Shown here: positions 1-7,994 of the stretch, one piece after another
Layout: every line of letters starts with the position of its first letter
Numbering within the stretch: position 1 is the first letter of the stretch
Source of the DNA: Bacillota bacterium
GTDB lineage: Bacteria > Bacillota > Clostridia > Clostridiales > Clostridiaceae
NCBI GenBank assembly: GCA_030706015.1
Contig: JAUZPI010000079.1
Coordinates: forward strand, 1 to 18,799
DNA: 18,799 nucleotides
Direction of reading: 5' to 3'
The notes under the pieces: model-generated
Database searches by the model: none
Seen by the model: only the letters and a program-made list of their open reading frames with translations
What the model was told of the DNA's origin: nothing
Program-made: the position numbers and the translations under genes

Positions 1-85
1 ATCAGCTAGGGCTTATTAAAGTGCGCAATTTTTTATTTATAGAGTATATCGTATCTTAAATCACTATACAAATTTCCACAAAACG

Positions 86-140
86 TTAAAAGGAGGCTGC
101 CGCCTCAGCATATTTTTTATGCTAATGCGACAGCCCCTTT
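86..140 (-). terminator. Intrinsic terminator closing the ABC exporter operon
   Basis: Arms at 95-112 and 118-135 pair over about 18 positions, with two G-U wobbles and one mismatch, around a short A/T loop. On the minus strand the stem is followed by CCTTTTAA, a short U tract. It lies just after the stop of the last permease gene, as expected for the end of that transcription unit. The bases from 1 to 85 show no gene. Confidence 0.8.
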
Positions 141-156
141 CAATATTATTATATAA

Positions 157-966
157 TTAATTTCCTGTACTATTATAATATCTAAAACTAAACTTCCAAA
201 ATGCATAGGCCAGTAAATATAGTACTACTCCTACTAAGGGGGAAATATACATAAAAAATGCAGGGTACTGTAACATATCATTTTTCCTCAATAAATATTG
301 GCAGGGAAAATAATTAACAAAGGCAAATGGAATTACATATATAAGCATAGTTTGAATCACTTTATTAAATATACTGATAGGATAGCCTGCGAACCTCTTC
401 ATATTCCAATAAAATAATCCTCTTAAATTGTCAACTTTAACAAGGACAAGATTTAAGGATGCAAAGAATAGGAAAATTGCCCCTTGTATTAGTACACCTC
501 CAAAAATAGTGAAGATATAAAATCCAACTGTTTTCAAGTTCCATACGATTCCTACCTTACTAGCAGATAATATAAACAATAGAACCCCCAGTCCCCCGTG
601 ACCCATGGCAGCAATCCAGTCTGAATTTACTGACATAAGCTGAAACAGTACTCCTCTTGGTCTGATTATCATCCTGTCAAAAGCCCCATCCTCTATTCTA
701 TAACTAAAATCTCTGAGTCCTGCAAAGAAAATTACAAGTAAGGAATAGGTTACAAATAACAAGCTGAATAAGAACATCATCTCATTTATATTCCATCCAT
801 TAATGTTATTAAATTTTAGCAGTGTAAGATAAATAACTATGATATTACCCGCTTCTCTGCAGAATAATCCTAAGGCTGAAGTTATTGCATCGAATTTAAA
901 TAACATTCTGGATTTAAAGGAATTCTTTGAATATAACCAGAATAAACTTAGTACATCTTTAACCAT
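157..966 (-). CDS. ABC-2 type exporter permease subunit (second permease)
   Basis: This 269-residue integral membrane protein has about six hydrophobic segments separated by short basic loops, as in ABC-2 permeases of the COG3694 type. A segment near residues 85-110 (motif FSYRIEDGAFDRMIIRPRG) matches the cytoplasmic coupling-helix region of this family, where the membrane subunit meets the ATPase. It starts three bases after the stop of the preceding permease gene, with a G-rich ribosome binding site inside that gene's end, so the two are translated together. The two permeases are of similar length but different sequence and probably form a heterodimer driven by the two upstream ATPases. Direction is inferred to be export from the family; no substrate can be read from the sequence. 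It is the last gene before a strong terminator. Confidence 0.85.
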   Translation of the reverse strand: MVKDVLSLFWLYSKNSFKSRMLFKFDAITSALGLFCREAGNIIVIYLTLLKFNNINGWNINEMMFLFSLLFVTYSLLVIFFAGLRDFSYRIEDGAFDRMIIRPRGVLFQLMSVNSDWIAAMGHGGLGVLLFILSASKVGIVWNLKTVGFYIFTIFGGVLIQGAIFLFFASLNLVLVKVDNLRGLFYWNMKRFAGYPISIFNKVIQTMLIYVIPFAFVNYFPCQYLLRKNDMLQYPAFFMYISPLVGVVLYLLAYAFWKFSFRYYNSTGN

Positions 967-969
967 TTG

Positions 970-1758
970 TTAGCCCCCCTGTACCACAACTTTTTTCTCT
1001 CCGCATTTCCACAATACATCACCTATTATAAATAGAATCCCTATCCATAATAATTGGCGTCCAAAATTCAAAACAACGTCATTGCCTGTTATTTGTCCTA
1101 GGTACAGTTTTAAGGGTGTGAAATATATGGAATCAAAAGGAGTCAGCTTTATAAAATTCATCACCTTGCCTGGCATAAACCACAAGGGTATCATAGTTCC
1201 TGAAAAAATACTAACAATAACATCCTTGATAGTGCCTATGCCCCATACTCTATACATCCAAAAGGCAAGAGTCTGAACAATAAAACTCATTTCCCACAAT
1301 ATCAAATATCCTAATATAGTACTAATAATAAATAAAAATAAGAACAGCACACTGCTGGGTTTTTCAATTCTTGTAAATACTGATGCTATAAGCAGTGCCG
1401 GTAAAAAATTAAACAATATTCTAAAGCAGTTTTCTCCTATATTCTCAGCCAGAATCCTGCCTTTAAAATTAACTGGTTTTAAAAATTCATTAGCTATGGA
1501 GCCATCATGTATTTTTCTCTGTATAAATTCATCATCAAAGCTATAAACATTTGATAAACATAATGAAATAATAAAATTAGTAGTTACCATCGAAAAGGTT
1601 ATTCCGCTTACTGCCTGAGCACCACCGTATAATGCCTTATAAATACAATAAAAAACAACATAAGTCATTACTGTATTTAAAATTCCCGCAATATAGTCAA
1701 ACCTATATACCATTTTATTAAGAAATTTTTTCTTAGCAAATTCTAAATATACACTCAT
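970..1758 (-). CDS. ABC-2 type exporter permease subunit (first permease)
   Basis: This 262-residue membrane protein of the COG4587-like ABC-2 permease type starts with a short basic amphipathic stretch (MSVYLEFAKKKFLNKM) and has about six hydrophobic helices. The segment DGSIANEFLKPVNFKGR near residues 85-101 is the counterpart of the D-G-x-x-x-x-x-x-x-P loop in the neighbouring permease and probably contacts an ATPase. The start codon overlaps the stop of the upstream ATPase gene by four bases (ATGA), which indicates translational coupling. The role is export of an unidentified substrate across the cytoplasmic membrane as a partner of the next permease. Family assignment rests on hydrophobicity, loop motif and gene context rather than on catalytic residues. 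Confidence 0.85.
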   Translation of the reverse strand: MSVYLEFAKKKFLNKMVYRFDYIAGILNTVMTYVVFYCIYKALYGGAQAVSGITFSMVTTNFIISLCLSNVYSFDDEFIQRKIHDGSIANEFLKPVNFKGRILAENIGENCFRILFNFLPALLIASVFTRIEKPSSVLFLFLFIISTILGYLILWEMSFIVQTLAFWMYRVWGIGTIKDVIVSIFSGTMIPLWFMPGKVMNFIKLTPFDSIYFTPLKLYLGQITGNDVVLNFGRQLLWIGILFIIGDVLWKCGEKKVVVQGG

Positions 1759-2759
1759 ACTACTAACCCGCCTTCATAAATATCTCTTATTATTTCATCT
1801 ATTTCCGGCTCTATTATTGAAATATCTTTAACATCATATTTGGTTAGTATATATGTCATTAATTCGTTTATCTTTACCTTATCGCTATCAAAAGAAAACA
1901 GTCTGGTACATCCTGCAGCTCCCTCTGCTTCCCTTATAGCTACATCCTTAATAGGCTCAATATTTACTTCATTTGAAAACTCCACTTCTATACTTCTTAG
2001 GGAAACGTAATTATTTTTGATTTCATTTACGCTGCCATCATAAACCTTTTCACCTTTATCAATTATTATCAAACGATTACATACCTTTTCGATATCCTGC
2101 ATATCGTGAGTAGTGAAGATCATGGTTATGCCTTCTGTTTTATTTAGGTATTTTATAAACTCTCTTATCTTTTCTTTTGCCACTACGTCCAGTCCTATAG
2201 TTGGTTCATCGAAAAATACTATTTTAGGCGAATGCAATAAGGCTGCAGCTATATCTCCCTTCATTCTTTGTCCTAAAGAAAGCTGTCTAACTGGTTGATA
2301 TAAGAAGTCCTTCATATCTAATAGATTTATAAATTTATCTAGATTCTCTTTATATAAATTATTGGGTATTTTATATATTTTCTTAAGAAGTTCAAAGCTT
2401 TCCATTAAGGGCAGATCCCAAGATAACTGAGTCTTTTGGCCGAAAACAACTCCGATATTGGCTACATATTGTTTTCTTTGTTTATATGGTGTGTATCCTG
2501 CAACCTTTATATCTCCACCATCTGGATATAGAATTCCAGACAGCATTTTTATAGTTGTGGATTTACCTGCACCATTTTTGCCAATAAATCCAACCATCTC
2601 ACCTTTTTTTATTGAAAAGCTTATGTCCTTAACCGCTTTTTTCTTAATATAATTTGGAATAATTATTCCTTTCAGCTTATCTTTCAAGCTGTGATTTTTA
2701 CTTCTGATTTTAAAGGATTTACTTATCCCTTTCACTTCAATTAAAGCTTGTTCCATCAT
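1755..2759 (-). CDS. ABC exporter ATP-binding subunit with complete motifs
   Basis: This 334-residue cytoplasmic ATPase powers the adjacent ABC-2 permeases. Visible motifs are Walker A GKNGAGKST (about 60-68), Q-loop glutamine 108 in VVFGQKTQL, signature LSLGQRMKGD (about 160-169), Walker B IVFFDEP (180-186) with catalytic Glu185, and H-loop His218 in TTHDMQDIE. An insertion of basic residues at about 20-40 before the first strand and a C-terminal extension of about 100 residues are typical of COG4586-type subunits. It begins in a four-base overlap with the preceding ATPase gene and ends in a four-base overlap with the first permease gene. The two ATPases are clear paralogues, and this one has all the residues needed for hydrolysis. 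The substrate is not known. Confidence 0.92.
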   Translation of the reverse strand: MMEQALIEVKGISKSFKIRSKNHSLKDKLKGIIIPNYIKKKAVKDISFSIKKGEMVGFIGKNGAGKSTTIKMLSGILYPDGGDIKVAGYTPYKQRKQYVANIGVVFGQKTQLSWDLPLMESFELLKKIYKIPNNLYKENLDKFINLLDMKDFLYQPVRQLSLGQRMKGDIAAALLHSPKIVFFDEPTIGLDVVAKEKIREFIKYLNKTEGITMIFTTHDMQDIEKVCNRLIIIDKGEKVYDGSVNEIKNNYVSLRSIEVEFSNEVNIEPIKDVAIREAEGAAGCTRLFSFDSDKVKINELMTYILTKYDVKDISIIEPEIDEIIRDIYEGGLVV

Positions 2760-3670
2760 ACCACCTCTTCGTAAATATTCCTTATAACACTTTCTAGTGA
2801 TGGTTCAATTATTTTAATATCTTTTATGAAGCACTGTTTTATAATGTGTTTTAATATTGTTGAAGCATTAATATTATTATTTTCATAATAAACAAGAAGG
2901 TTATCTCCATCTATCTTATATCTTTTAATTGGCAGGTCCTGAAAATCTGGTATTTTTCCTTTTTCAATTTTAAACTTTAATAAATATTCATTAGTATAAT
3001 GTTTTCTTACACTAGATAGATTACCTTCATAGATCTTTTTTCCTTGATCAATTATCATAATTCTTTTACAGGTCTTTTCTATATCACTCAAATTATTTGA
3101 TGCAAAGAGAATGGTAGTTCCCTTTTCTGTGTTTATCTCTTTAATAATATTAAGAACCTTTTCTTTATTAGACACATCTAAACCTACCGTTGCTTCATCC
3201 AAATAAAGAACCCTCGGATTATGTAATAGTGAATATGCTGCTTCTGCCCTCATTCTTTGACCTAAGGACAGCTTATTAACCTGGTAGTTAATAAGCTCCT
3301 CTAAACCCAATTTTTCACTTAAATACTTCATGCTGCTTTCAAACTCATTTTTACTAAGCTTGTACATAGCTTTAGCTAAATAATAGGAATCCTTCAGCTT
3401 CATATCCTTCCACAACTGAGTGCTAATACCACTGACAATACCAATATTTTTTAAGTTTTCTTGCATATTTCTTATTGGATTTATTCCATCAACTCTGATT
3501 AGTCCGCTGTCCGGCTTTAAGGTTCCTGTTAACATTTTTATTGTGGTTGTTTTACCAGCTCCATTGGCCCCAATAAAACCAACAATCTCTCCCTTGGGAA
3601 TATGAAATGACAGTGAATCTATTCTTTTTTTACCTTGAAAGCTTTTATTAATGTTATCTGCTAATATCAT
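2756..3670 (-). CDS. ABC exporter ATP-binding subunit lacking Q-loop Gln and H-loop His
   Basis: This 304-residue ABC ATPase is paralogous to the next gene. It keeps Walker A GANGAGKTT (34-42), signature LSLGQRM (134-140) and Walker B VLYLDE with Glu159. Aligned to its partner, however, Ile82 sits where the Q-loop glutamine should be (GISTQL against GQKTQL), and Asn192 replaces the H-loop histidine (FASNNLSDIE against FTTHDMQDIE). The residue after the Walker B glutamate is Ala instead of Pro. These changes suggest one weakened ATP site in a heterodimer with the downstream ATPase. The start is supported by AAGGTGA seven bases upstream of the ATG. A 78-base gap separates it from the kinase gene, and no clear terminator is seen in the gap, so it is probably in the same operon. 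Confidence 0.9.
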   Translation of the reverse strand: MILADNINKSFQGKKRIDSLSFHIPKGEIVGFIGANGAGKTTTIKMLTGTLKPDSGLIRVDGINPIRNMQENLKNIGIVSGISTQLWKDMKLKDSYYLAKAMYKLSKNEFESSMKYLSEKLGLEELINYQVNKLSLGQRMRAEAAYSLLHNPRVLYLDEATVGLDVSNKEKVLNIIKEINTEKGTTILFASNNLSDIEKTCKRIMIIDQGKKIYEGNLSSVRKHYTNEYLLKFKIEKGKIPDFQDLPIKRYKIDGDNLLVYYENNNINASTILKHIIKQCFIKDIKIIEPSLESVIRNIYEEVV

Positions 3671-3748
3671 ATAATCACCTTACATATCCTGAATTTATTA
3701 TAAATACTCAATATTTACCTGGTCAATTGCTTAGGGATAAACTGCATT

Positions 3749-4525
3749 TTAATGGGGGTAAACAACATATACACAGAAGAAATTGTCCTCTTCATAAATG
3801 TCTAACATTCCTTCATACTTATCTACAAGAGCTTTAATATGTTTTAATCCGTATCCATGCTCTTCTTTATTTTTCTTTGTTGAAATTAAATTTGGATTGT
3901 CTTTTAGTACAGATTTGCCTATCTTATTCTTAACTAAAATGGTATCATATCCTCTTTTCCTTAGGATATTTACTACCATTTCCTTATTGTTAGTGTTTAA
4001 ACTTGCTTCTATTGCATTATCCAATAAATTGTTTAATAGTGCTGAAAAATCCACGCTTCCAATCTGATCAAAGGAGAGATTTTCAATTTCTGCTTTAACA
4101 TCAATACCCTTCTCCATGGCAAGCTGAAGCTTTGTATTGATTATGTAATTAAGAAGTGAATTGCCCGTTTCTATATATGTATATATCTTATTTAAATTAT
4201 CAGCTATCTTTGAAAGATAATTTTTTGCTTCATCATATTCACCATCATTTAAGTATGAGGTTATAACCATAATATGATTTTTCATATCATGTTTTAAGGT
4301 TCTCGCTTTTTTATTAAGACTTTTAATTTCCGCTGCCATACCTGTTTGTTTATCATATTCCTTTTTTACAGCCTCTAATTCCAATTTTAGTTCCATATTT
4401 TCACTTAATATATCACAATACTTTTTTTCAAAGTCCTCATCCTTTGTATTCTTCCTATTTTTAATAACCTCTGATATATATAATTTTAAAATAATCAAAA
4501 TTATAAAAATCAAAACTAATATCAT
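3749..4525 (-). CDS. Sensor histidine kinase, GHKL type, one membrane segment
   Basis: This 258-residue kinase has one hydrophobic N-terminal helix (about residues 1-18), a charged coiled-coil stretch (about 22-75), a dimerisation/phosphoacceptor motif LKHDMKNH with His79, an N box (LLNNLLDNAIEA, 163-174) and a G box GYGL (224-227). The H-box and ATPase layout resemble AgrC/VirS-like kinases. Those usually have five to seven membrane helices, which are absent here, so the signal is probably sensed through the membrane anchor or a partner protein such as the exporter. The ribosome binding site GAGGTAG overlaps the stop codon of the response regulator gene, with four bases between the genes, so the pair is translationally coupled. 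Autophosphorylation at His79 and transfer to the regulator are inferred from the family. Confidence 0.9.
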   Translation of the reverse strand: MILVLIFIILIILKLYISEVIKNRKNTKDEDFEKKYCDILSENMELKLELEAVKKEYDKQTGMAAEIKSLNKKARTLKHDMKNHIMVITSYLNDGEYDEAKNYLSKIADNLNKIYTYIETGNSLLNYIINTKLQLAMEKGIDVKAEIENLSFDQIGSVDFSALLNNLLDNAIEASLNTNNKEMVVNILRKRGYDTILVKNKIGKSVLKDNPNLISTKKNKEEHGYGLKHIKALVDKYEGMLDIYEEDNFFCVYVVYPH

Positions 4526-4529
4526 AATG

Positions 4530-5237
4530 CTACCTCATATATTTCATCAATTCTTTTTTAACATTTTCACTATAGCTTCGCCCTATAGGAATTAATGTCC
4601 CATCCTGCAATTTTACTTCCTTTGCTTTGATTAAAAATACCTCTCTTTGAGATATTAGGTATCCTTTATGAACTCTTAAAAAGCCCTTATTCGCTAATTG
4701 CTTTTCTAAGTTTCCTAGTGTTTCTCTAAATCTATATTTTTCTTTACTGGTATATAGATTCACATAGTTTGATTCTCCTTCAAAGTACAAAATATCATTA
4801 AGGTTGATTTTGATTACTTCATTATTTACTTTGATAAATAAGCTTTCCTTCTTCCCATCCAGCTTTTTAGCAACACTTTGAACCACTTGTGAAATTTCAT
4901 CTTCTAAATGACTTTTTCTAATAAATCCAAAAGGATGATATTTAAAGGATTCATACACTAATGCATCATGACTTGTTACAAAAATCAAAAGTGTATCCAT
5001 AGATTTGTTTAACAAATATTGTCCTATATCCATTCCACTTATTTTAGGCATGTCTATATCTAGAAATAAAACATCTATCTTCTCCTTATCTAATATCTCT
5101 AATAATTCTTCAGGATAAGTGGTAGTAAAATAACTTCCTTCAATATTCAAAGCTAAGAATTTATTTTCTATTATAGTTGTTAAGTTTTCTAACGTCTTTA
5201 TTTCATCATCACATATAGCAATATTATACACAGTCAC
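4530..5237 (-). CDS. LytTR-family response regulator (AgrA-like)
   Basis: This 235-residue DNA-binding response regulator has an N-terminal receiver domain (about 3-120). The acidic pair is Asp10/Asp11, the phosphoacceptor is Asp60 in FLDIDMP, the conserved Thr is in VTSHD (about 88), and Lys108 lies in FGFIRK. The C-terminal LytTR domain (about 130-235) contains YFEGESNYVNLYT, RVHKGYLIS and the terminal IPIGRSYSENVK stretch. Translation starts at GTG behind AAAGGAAA. It is the first gene of a run that continues into a kinase, two ABC ATPases and two permeases, so it probably controls that exporter and perhaps its own promoter. LytTR regulators usually bind pairs of direct repeats. I could not identify a convincing pair in the short upstream region. 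Confidence 0.92.
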   Translation of the reverse strand: MTVYNIAICDDEIKTLENLTTIIENKFLALNIEGSYFTTTYPEELLEILDKEKIDVLFLDIDMPKISGMDIGQYLLNKSMDTLLIFVTSHDALVYESFKYHPFGFIRKSHLEDEISQVVQSVAKKLDGKKESLFIKVNNEVIKINLNDILYFEGESNYVNLYTSKEKYRFRETLGNLEKQLANKGFLRVHKGYLISQREVFLIKAKEVKLQDGTLIPIGRSYSENVKKELMKYMR

Positions 5238-5325
5238 CAGTTTCCTTTCCTTTCTATTTATAATTATAGATTTTATACTTTTTTATATGCTTGTACAACT
5301 TTCATCTCAAAGAAAATATTGATAT

Positions 5326-5928
5326 TCATAATTCAAAAAAATAAAAACTCCAGTAGTAGTCAAAGAATCCGCTTTCTACTGGATTTAGCTTATTACCAAT
5401 CGTTGCTTTTCGTATTTCTGACATTTGCATTTTCTTAGCCAAATCCCCTACACGATCATGCATTTCACTGTAATTAGCCTTTATTTCATTAATTGCACTT
5501 ATCAGCTTTTCTTCGCTCAATTCGTTTGCCTTAATTGGCTTTACACTTACCTTAAGTTTATATAATTGGTCAGCAAAAGCAAACTGATCAAGGACATGTG
5601 GAACTGAAATAGTTGGAATACCGTAAAGCAGCGACGAAGCCGATGTACCAAAGCCACAGTGATGTATTACGCAGTAGCCTTGTCTAAATAGCCAACTATG
5701 AGGAACTGATCCAACACTAATCATTGTTTTAGGAAGTTGATACTCGGTTAATGTCTTATTAAAACCTTGAATAATTGCTCGCATTCCTGTTTTTCGGAAA
5801 GCATCTACAAATATATCGAGTTTTTCTTTTTCCTGCTTGCTCTCAAAAGACATTGCTCCAAGCGCAAGTATAATTGTCTTAACCATCTGCTTATTTATAA
5901 GTGCACCTAATACCTTATCACGTGAAGT
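5326..5928 (-). pseudogene. C-terminal half of a family-1 (MGT-like) glycosyltransferase
   Basis: About 195 residues resemble the nucleotide-sugar-binding C-terminal domain of GT1 enzymes such as macrolide or UDP-sugar glycosyltransferases. A strand like KTIILALGAMSF opens the domain, followed by SVPHSWLF and HHCGFGTSASSLLYGIP, equivalent to the donor-binding HHGGxGT signature, then VPHVLDQFAFADQL. The N-terminal acceptor-binding half, normally about 200 residues, is missing. In the open frame the residues before about 5925 are only a shifted reading of the acetyltransferase gene, which ends at 5930, so homology begins exactly where that gene stops. The first internal ATG (5886) has only a weak ribosome binding site. 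I read it as a truncated, probably non-functional gene left by recombination. A short expressed donor-domain protein cannot be excluded. Confidence 0.7.
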
Positions 5929-5929
5929 T

Positions 5930-6415
5930 TTATATATGCCATACATATAGTGCCATATCATAATTATTTCCCGAATTCTTCTTACCTGCATATATAAAAC
6001 CTTCATTTTCATATAGCATCTTCAATTTATTTCTTTGCAAATTACAATCTAATCTTAGTGAATTAATACCATTTCTTATTGATAAATCTTTTGCAAAGTT
6101 AATAAGCACATTTGAAATACCTTTACCTGCAAATTCCCTCTTAACTGCTAACTTATGTATATATAGTGATTTTCCCTTTGGAATTTCAGGCCAATATTTT
6201 GTGTCTAAATCAGTTATAGCTATACATGCTGCAGGTACACTATTCTGATAATCAATATAAAAATCATTAATCTGATAATCTTTTGATAGAGAATTCCACT
6301 TTATACTGTCCTCATCCCATTGATTCTGTAATTTATTTTTTTTCATCCAAATTACTGAATCTAACAGAATTTCCTCAATGATGAGAATATCTTCTTCACC
6401 TGCCTGCTTTATCAT
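5930..6415 (-). CDS. GNAT family N-acetyltransferase
   Basis: This 161-residue protein has the GNAT fold order. There is an N-terminal region with QNQWDEDSIKW, a central strand SLYIHKLAVKREFAGKGIS (about 83-101) that matches motif A around the acetyl-CoA pyrophosphate loop (G-x-G present, with Ala at the usual Gln/Arg position), then a helix LRLDCNLQRNKLKMLYENEGF typical of motif B, and a short C-terminal strand. It would transfer an acetyl group from acetyl-CoA to an amine; the substrate is not evident. The ATG is preceded by GGAGGA at a five-base spacing and by a good promoter. Its stop lies at the breakpoint of the downstream glycosyltransferase remnant. The gene itself looks intact at both ends. 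Confidence 0.85.
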   Translation of the reverse strand: MIKQAGEEDILIIEEILLDSVIWMKKNKLQNQWDEDSIKWNSLSKDYQINDFYIDYQNSVPAACIAITDLDTKYWPEIPKGKSLYIHKLAVKREFAGKGISNVLINFAKDLSIRNGINSLRLDCNLQRNKLKMLYENEGFIYAGKKNSGNNYDMALYVWHI

Positions 6416-6456
6416 AAATGTCCTCCATTATCCAAACACTCATTTATTGTATTTCC

Positions 6457-6485
6457 ATTATATAGCAAACAGGTTAGCTTGTACA
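6457..6485 (-). promoter_or_regulatory. Promoter of the acetyltransferase gene
   Basis: On the minus strand TGTACA (6480-6485) and a perfect TATAAT (6457-6462) are separated by 17 bases. Transcription would start about 35 bases before the GGAGGA ribosome binding site of the GNAT gene. The -35 box matches four of six consensus positions. Confidence 0.6.
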
Positions 6486-6527
6486 TTCTTAACCAATAAG
6501 ATCATATTCTTCACCGCTGTAAGCGGC

Positions 6528-6575
6528 AAAATAAAAAAGAGAAACCTCGGTAAAATTATTTACCAAAATTTCTCC
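6528..6575 (-). terminator. Intrinsic terminator after the DUF6179-like gene
   Basis: Inner arms GGTAAA/TTTACC (6549-6554 and 6559-6564) and outer arms GAGAAA/TTTCTC (6539-6544 and 6569-6574) form a two-part stem. On the minus strand it is followed by TTTTTTATTTT. It lies about 60 bases after the stop of the 452-residue gene. A second small hairpin (CCGCT/AGCGG, 6514-6526) lies just beyond the U tract. Confidence 0.8.
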
Positions 6576-6635
6576 TAACTACAGGTAACACTCAATTATC
6601 AAAAGGTTATCCCTAACTATAATAATATCTTCTTT

Positions 6636-7994
6636 TTATATATCGATTCCCTGAGATAGTCTGATTATATCTTCCTTTTTCGTCTTTTCCAAGTCATCTA
6701 AGTAGTTCTTAAGTTTTTCATGCCATTTCTTCTCACTTTCAGTACCATAATCAGTATTCCAAGCTTCGTTATTGTAAATGCTCTTAATCAATAAGGCTAT
6801 TTCAAAATCCTCTAGAGTTTTGAAAATATCAACGAATTCATCGTTAAATATGCAATCAGCACCTAGTACATCTTCTAAATCCTTTAAACTATGAATTTCT
6901 TCCCGAATAATCCTTATTTTATCTTCTACACTGCTGCAAGTTCTAATTTCCTCAGTAATCCACTTAAATTTGCTATTATCAATGCTCTTCCCATCTTCAT
7001 ATTTAAGCACATTTTTGTCTGCTCTGCTTAAAGTAATAAATACATTTTCCAAAGTGTTAGTTATAAGATTTCTTTTTATTTCTAGTGTAATATATGGAAC
7101 AATTTTATTTATATATTCAATAAGAGCTTTATCCCCAATTACAAGTAGCTGACAAAGTTTTTCAGCTGCTATGCAGATTAAACTTTCAAGTTCCTGTTGA
7201 GTTAAGCTTTCCAATAGGCTTTTTATGACCATCCTATCCTTGTTAGTTATATCTAAAGATTTTACTTCTCCTCCAATTATAAGCTTTCCTAAGCAATTGA
7301 CAAGAACCAGCTGAAAAATATTTATTAACATATGATCAGCATCCTTATTAAAGCCTCTTAATAAAGCTTCAATTTCTGCGGCTTCAAAGTATGAACAAAA
7401 CTTATTTTCAAGATAAATTTTATTTAAATAATCTTCAAGGTATTCAATGCCCACTAATGCAAATCCGTCCATAGCTAGTGGATAATCTATTGAACAAGGA
7501 GTTTCATGACTGGCAAATCTAAGATCATATTCTTTAAAAAATAATTCAAGTCCATATCCAACAGTATCTATATAAGCAATATTTTCAGTTTGCAATCTGT
7601 TTTCCATTACTCGTTCTAATAAGCTTTTGCATTCCTCTACCTTTGCTCTTAATATTTTTTCACCTTCACCAAATAAATACTTAATATCTTTGGTTTTGAT
7701 TAAATCTATACTTTCCATTATTGTTGATTGGCTCTTTAGGAAAATTCCTATAGTGTAATGAATAGATAGCATAATTTGCTCAGCAACTTCCACCCTAACT
7801 GAAGAACTATCATCTCTCGTAAAATAGCCTATGGTTTCAGTTAGTTTATCCAAAATTTCAAGTTGAATTTTCTCAATTTGGCTTAAACTTAATAAATTGT
7901 TTGAATGAAGTGCCTGAATTAATGATAGAAAGTAATACTCTTTACTTAATAACTTTTCAAATGCAAATCCCTTATTAATAATAGATTTATCCAC
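6636..7994 (-). CDS. Uncharacterised protein, DUF6179-like
   Basis: This 452-residue, mostly helical, soluble protein has no signal peptide or membrane segment. From memory it matches the uncharacterised clostridial family DUF6179. Supporting conserved stretches include YFTRDDSSSVRVEVAEQIM, SIHYTIGIFLKS, the FFKEYDLRFASHET and SIDYPL segment, GIEYLEDYLNKIYLENKFC and INIFQLVLVNCLG. No catalytic motif is recognisable. The GTG start shares one base with the TAG stop of the preceding gene, with GAGGAA just upstream, so it is made by coupled translation with the DUF6323-like protein. That arrangement implies related functions or a complex. A terminator follows. The family name is a recollection that a profile search should confirm; that it is a real gene is clear from length, coding character and coupling. 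Confidence 0.8.
   Translation of the reverse strand: MDKSIINKGFAFEKLLSKEYYFLSLIQALHSNNLLSLSQIEKIQLEILDKLTETIGYFTRDDSSSVRVEVAEQIMLSIHYTIGIFLKSQSTIMESIDLIKTKDIKYLFGEGEKILRAKVEECKSLLERVMENRLQTENIAYIDTVGYGLELFFKEYDLRFASHETPCSIDYPLAMDGFALVGIEYLEDYLNKIYLENKFCSYFEAAEIEALLRGFNKDADHMLINIFQLVLVNCLGKLIIGGEVKSLDITNKDRMVIKSLLESLTQQELESLICIAAEKLCQLLVIGDKALIEYINKIVPYITLEIKRNLITNTLENVFITLSRADKNVLKYEDGKSIDNSKFKWITEEIRTCSSVEDKIRIIREEIHSLKDLEDVLGADCIFNDEFVDIFKTLEDFEIALLIKSIYNNEAWNTDYGTESEKKWHEKLKNYLDDLEKTKKEDIIRLSQGIDI

Noticed and set aside
5930..6012. N-terminal part of the longest open frame of the glycosyltransferase remnant
   Set aside because: These codons are an alternate frame of the end of the acetyltransferase gene and do not resemble a glycosyltransferase.
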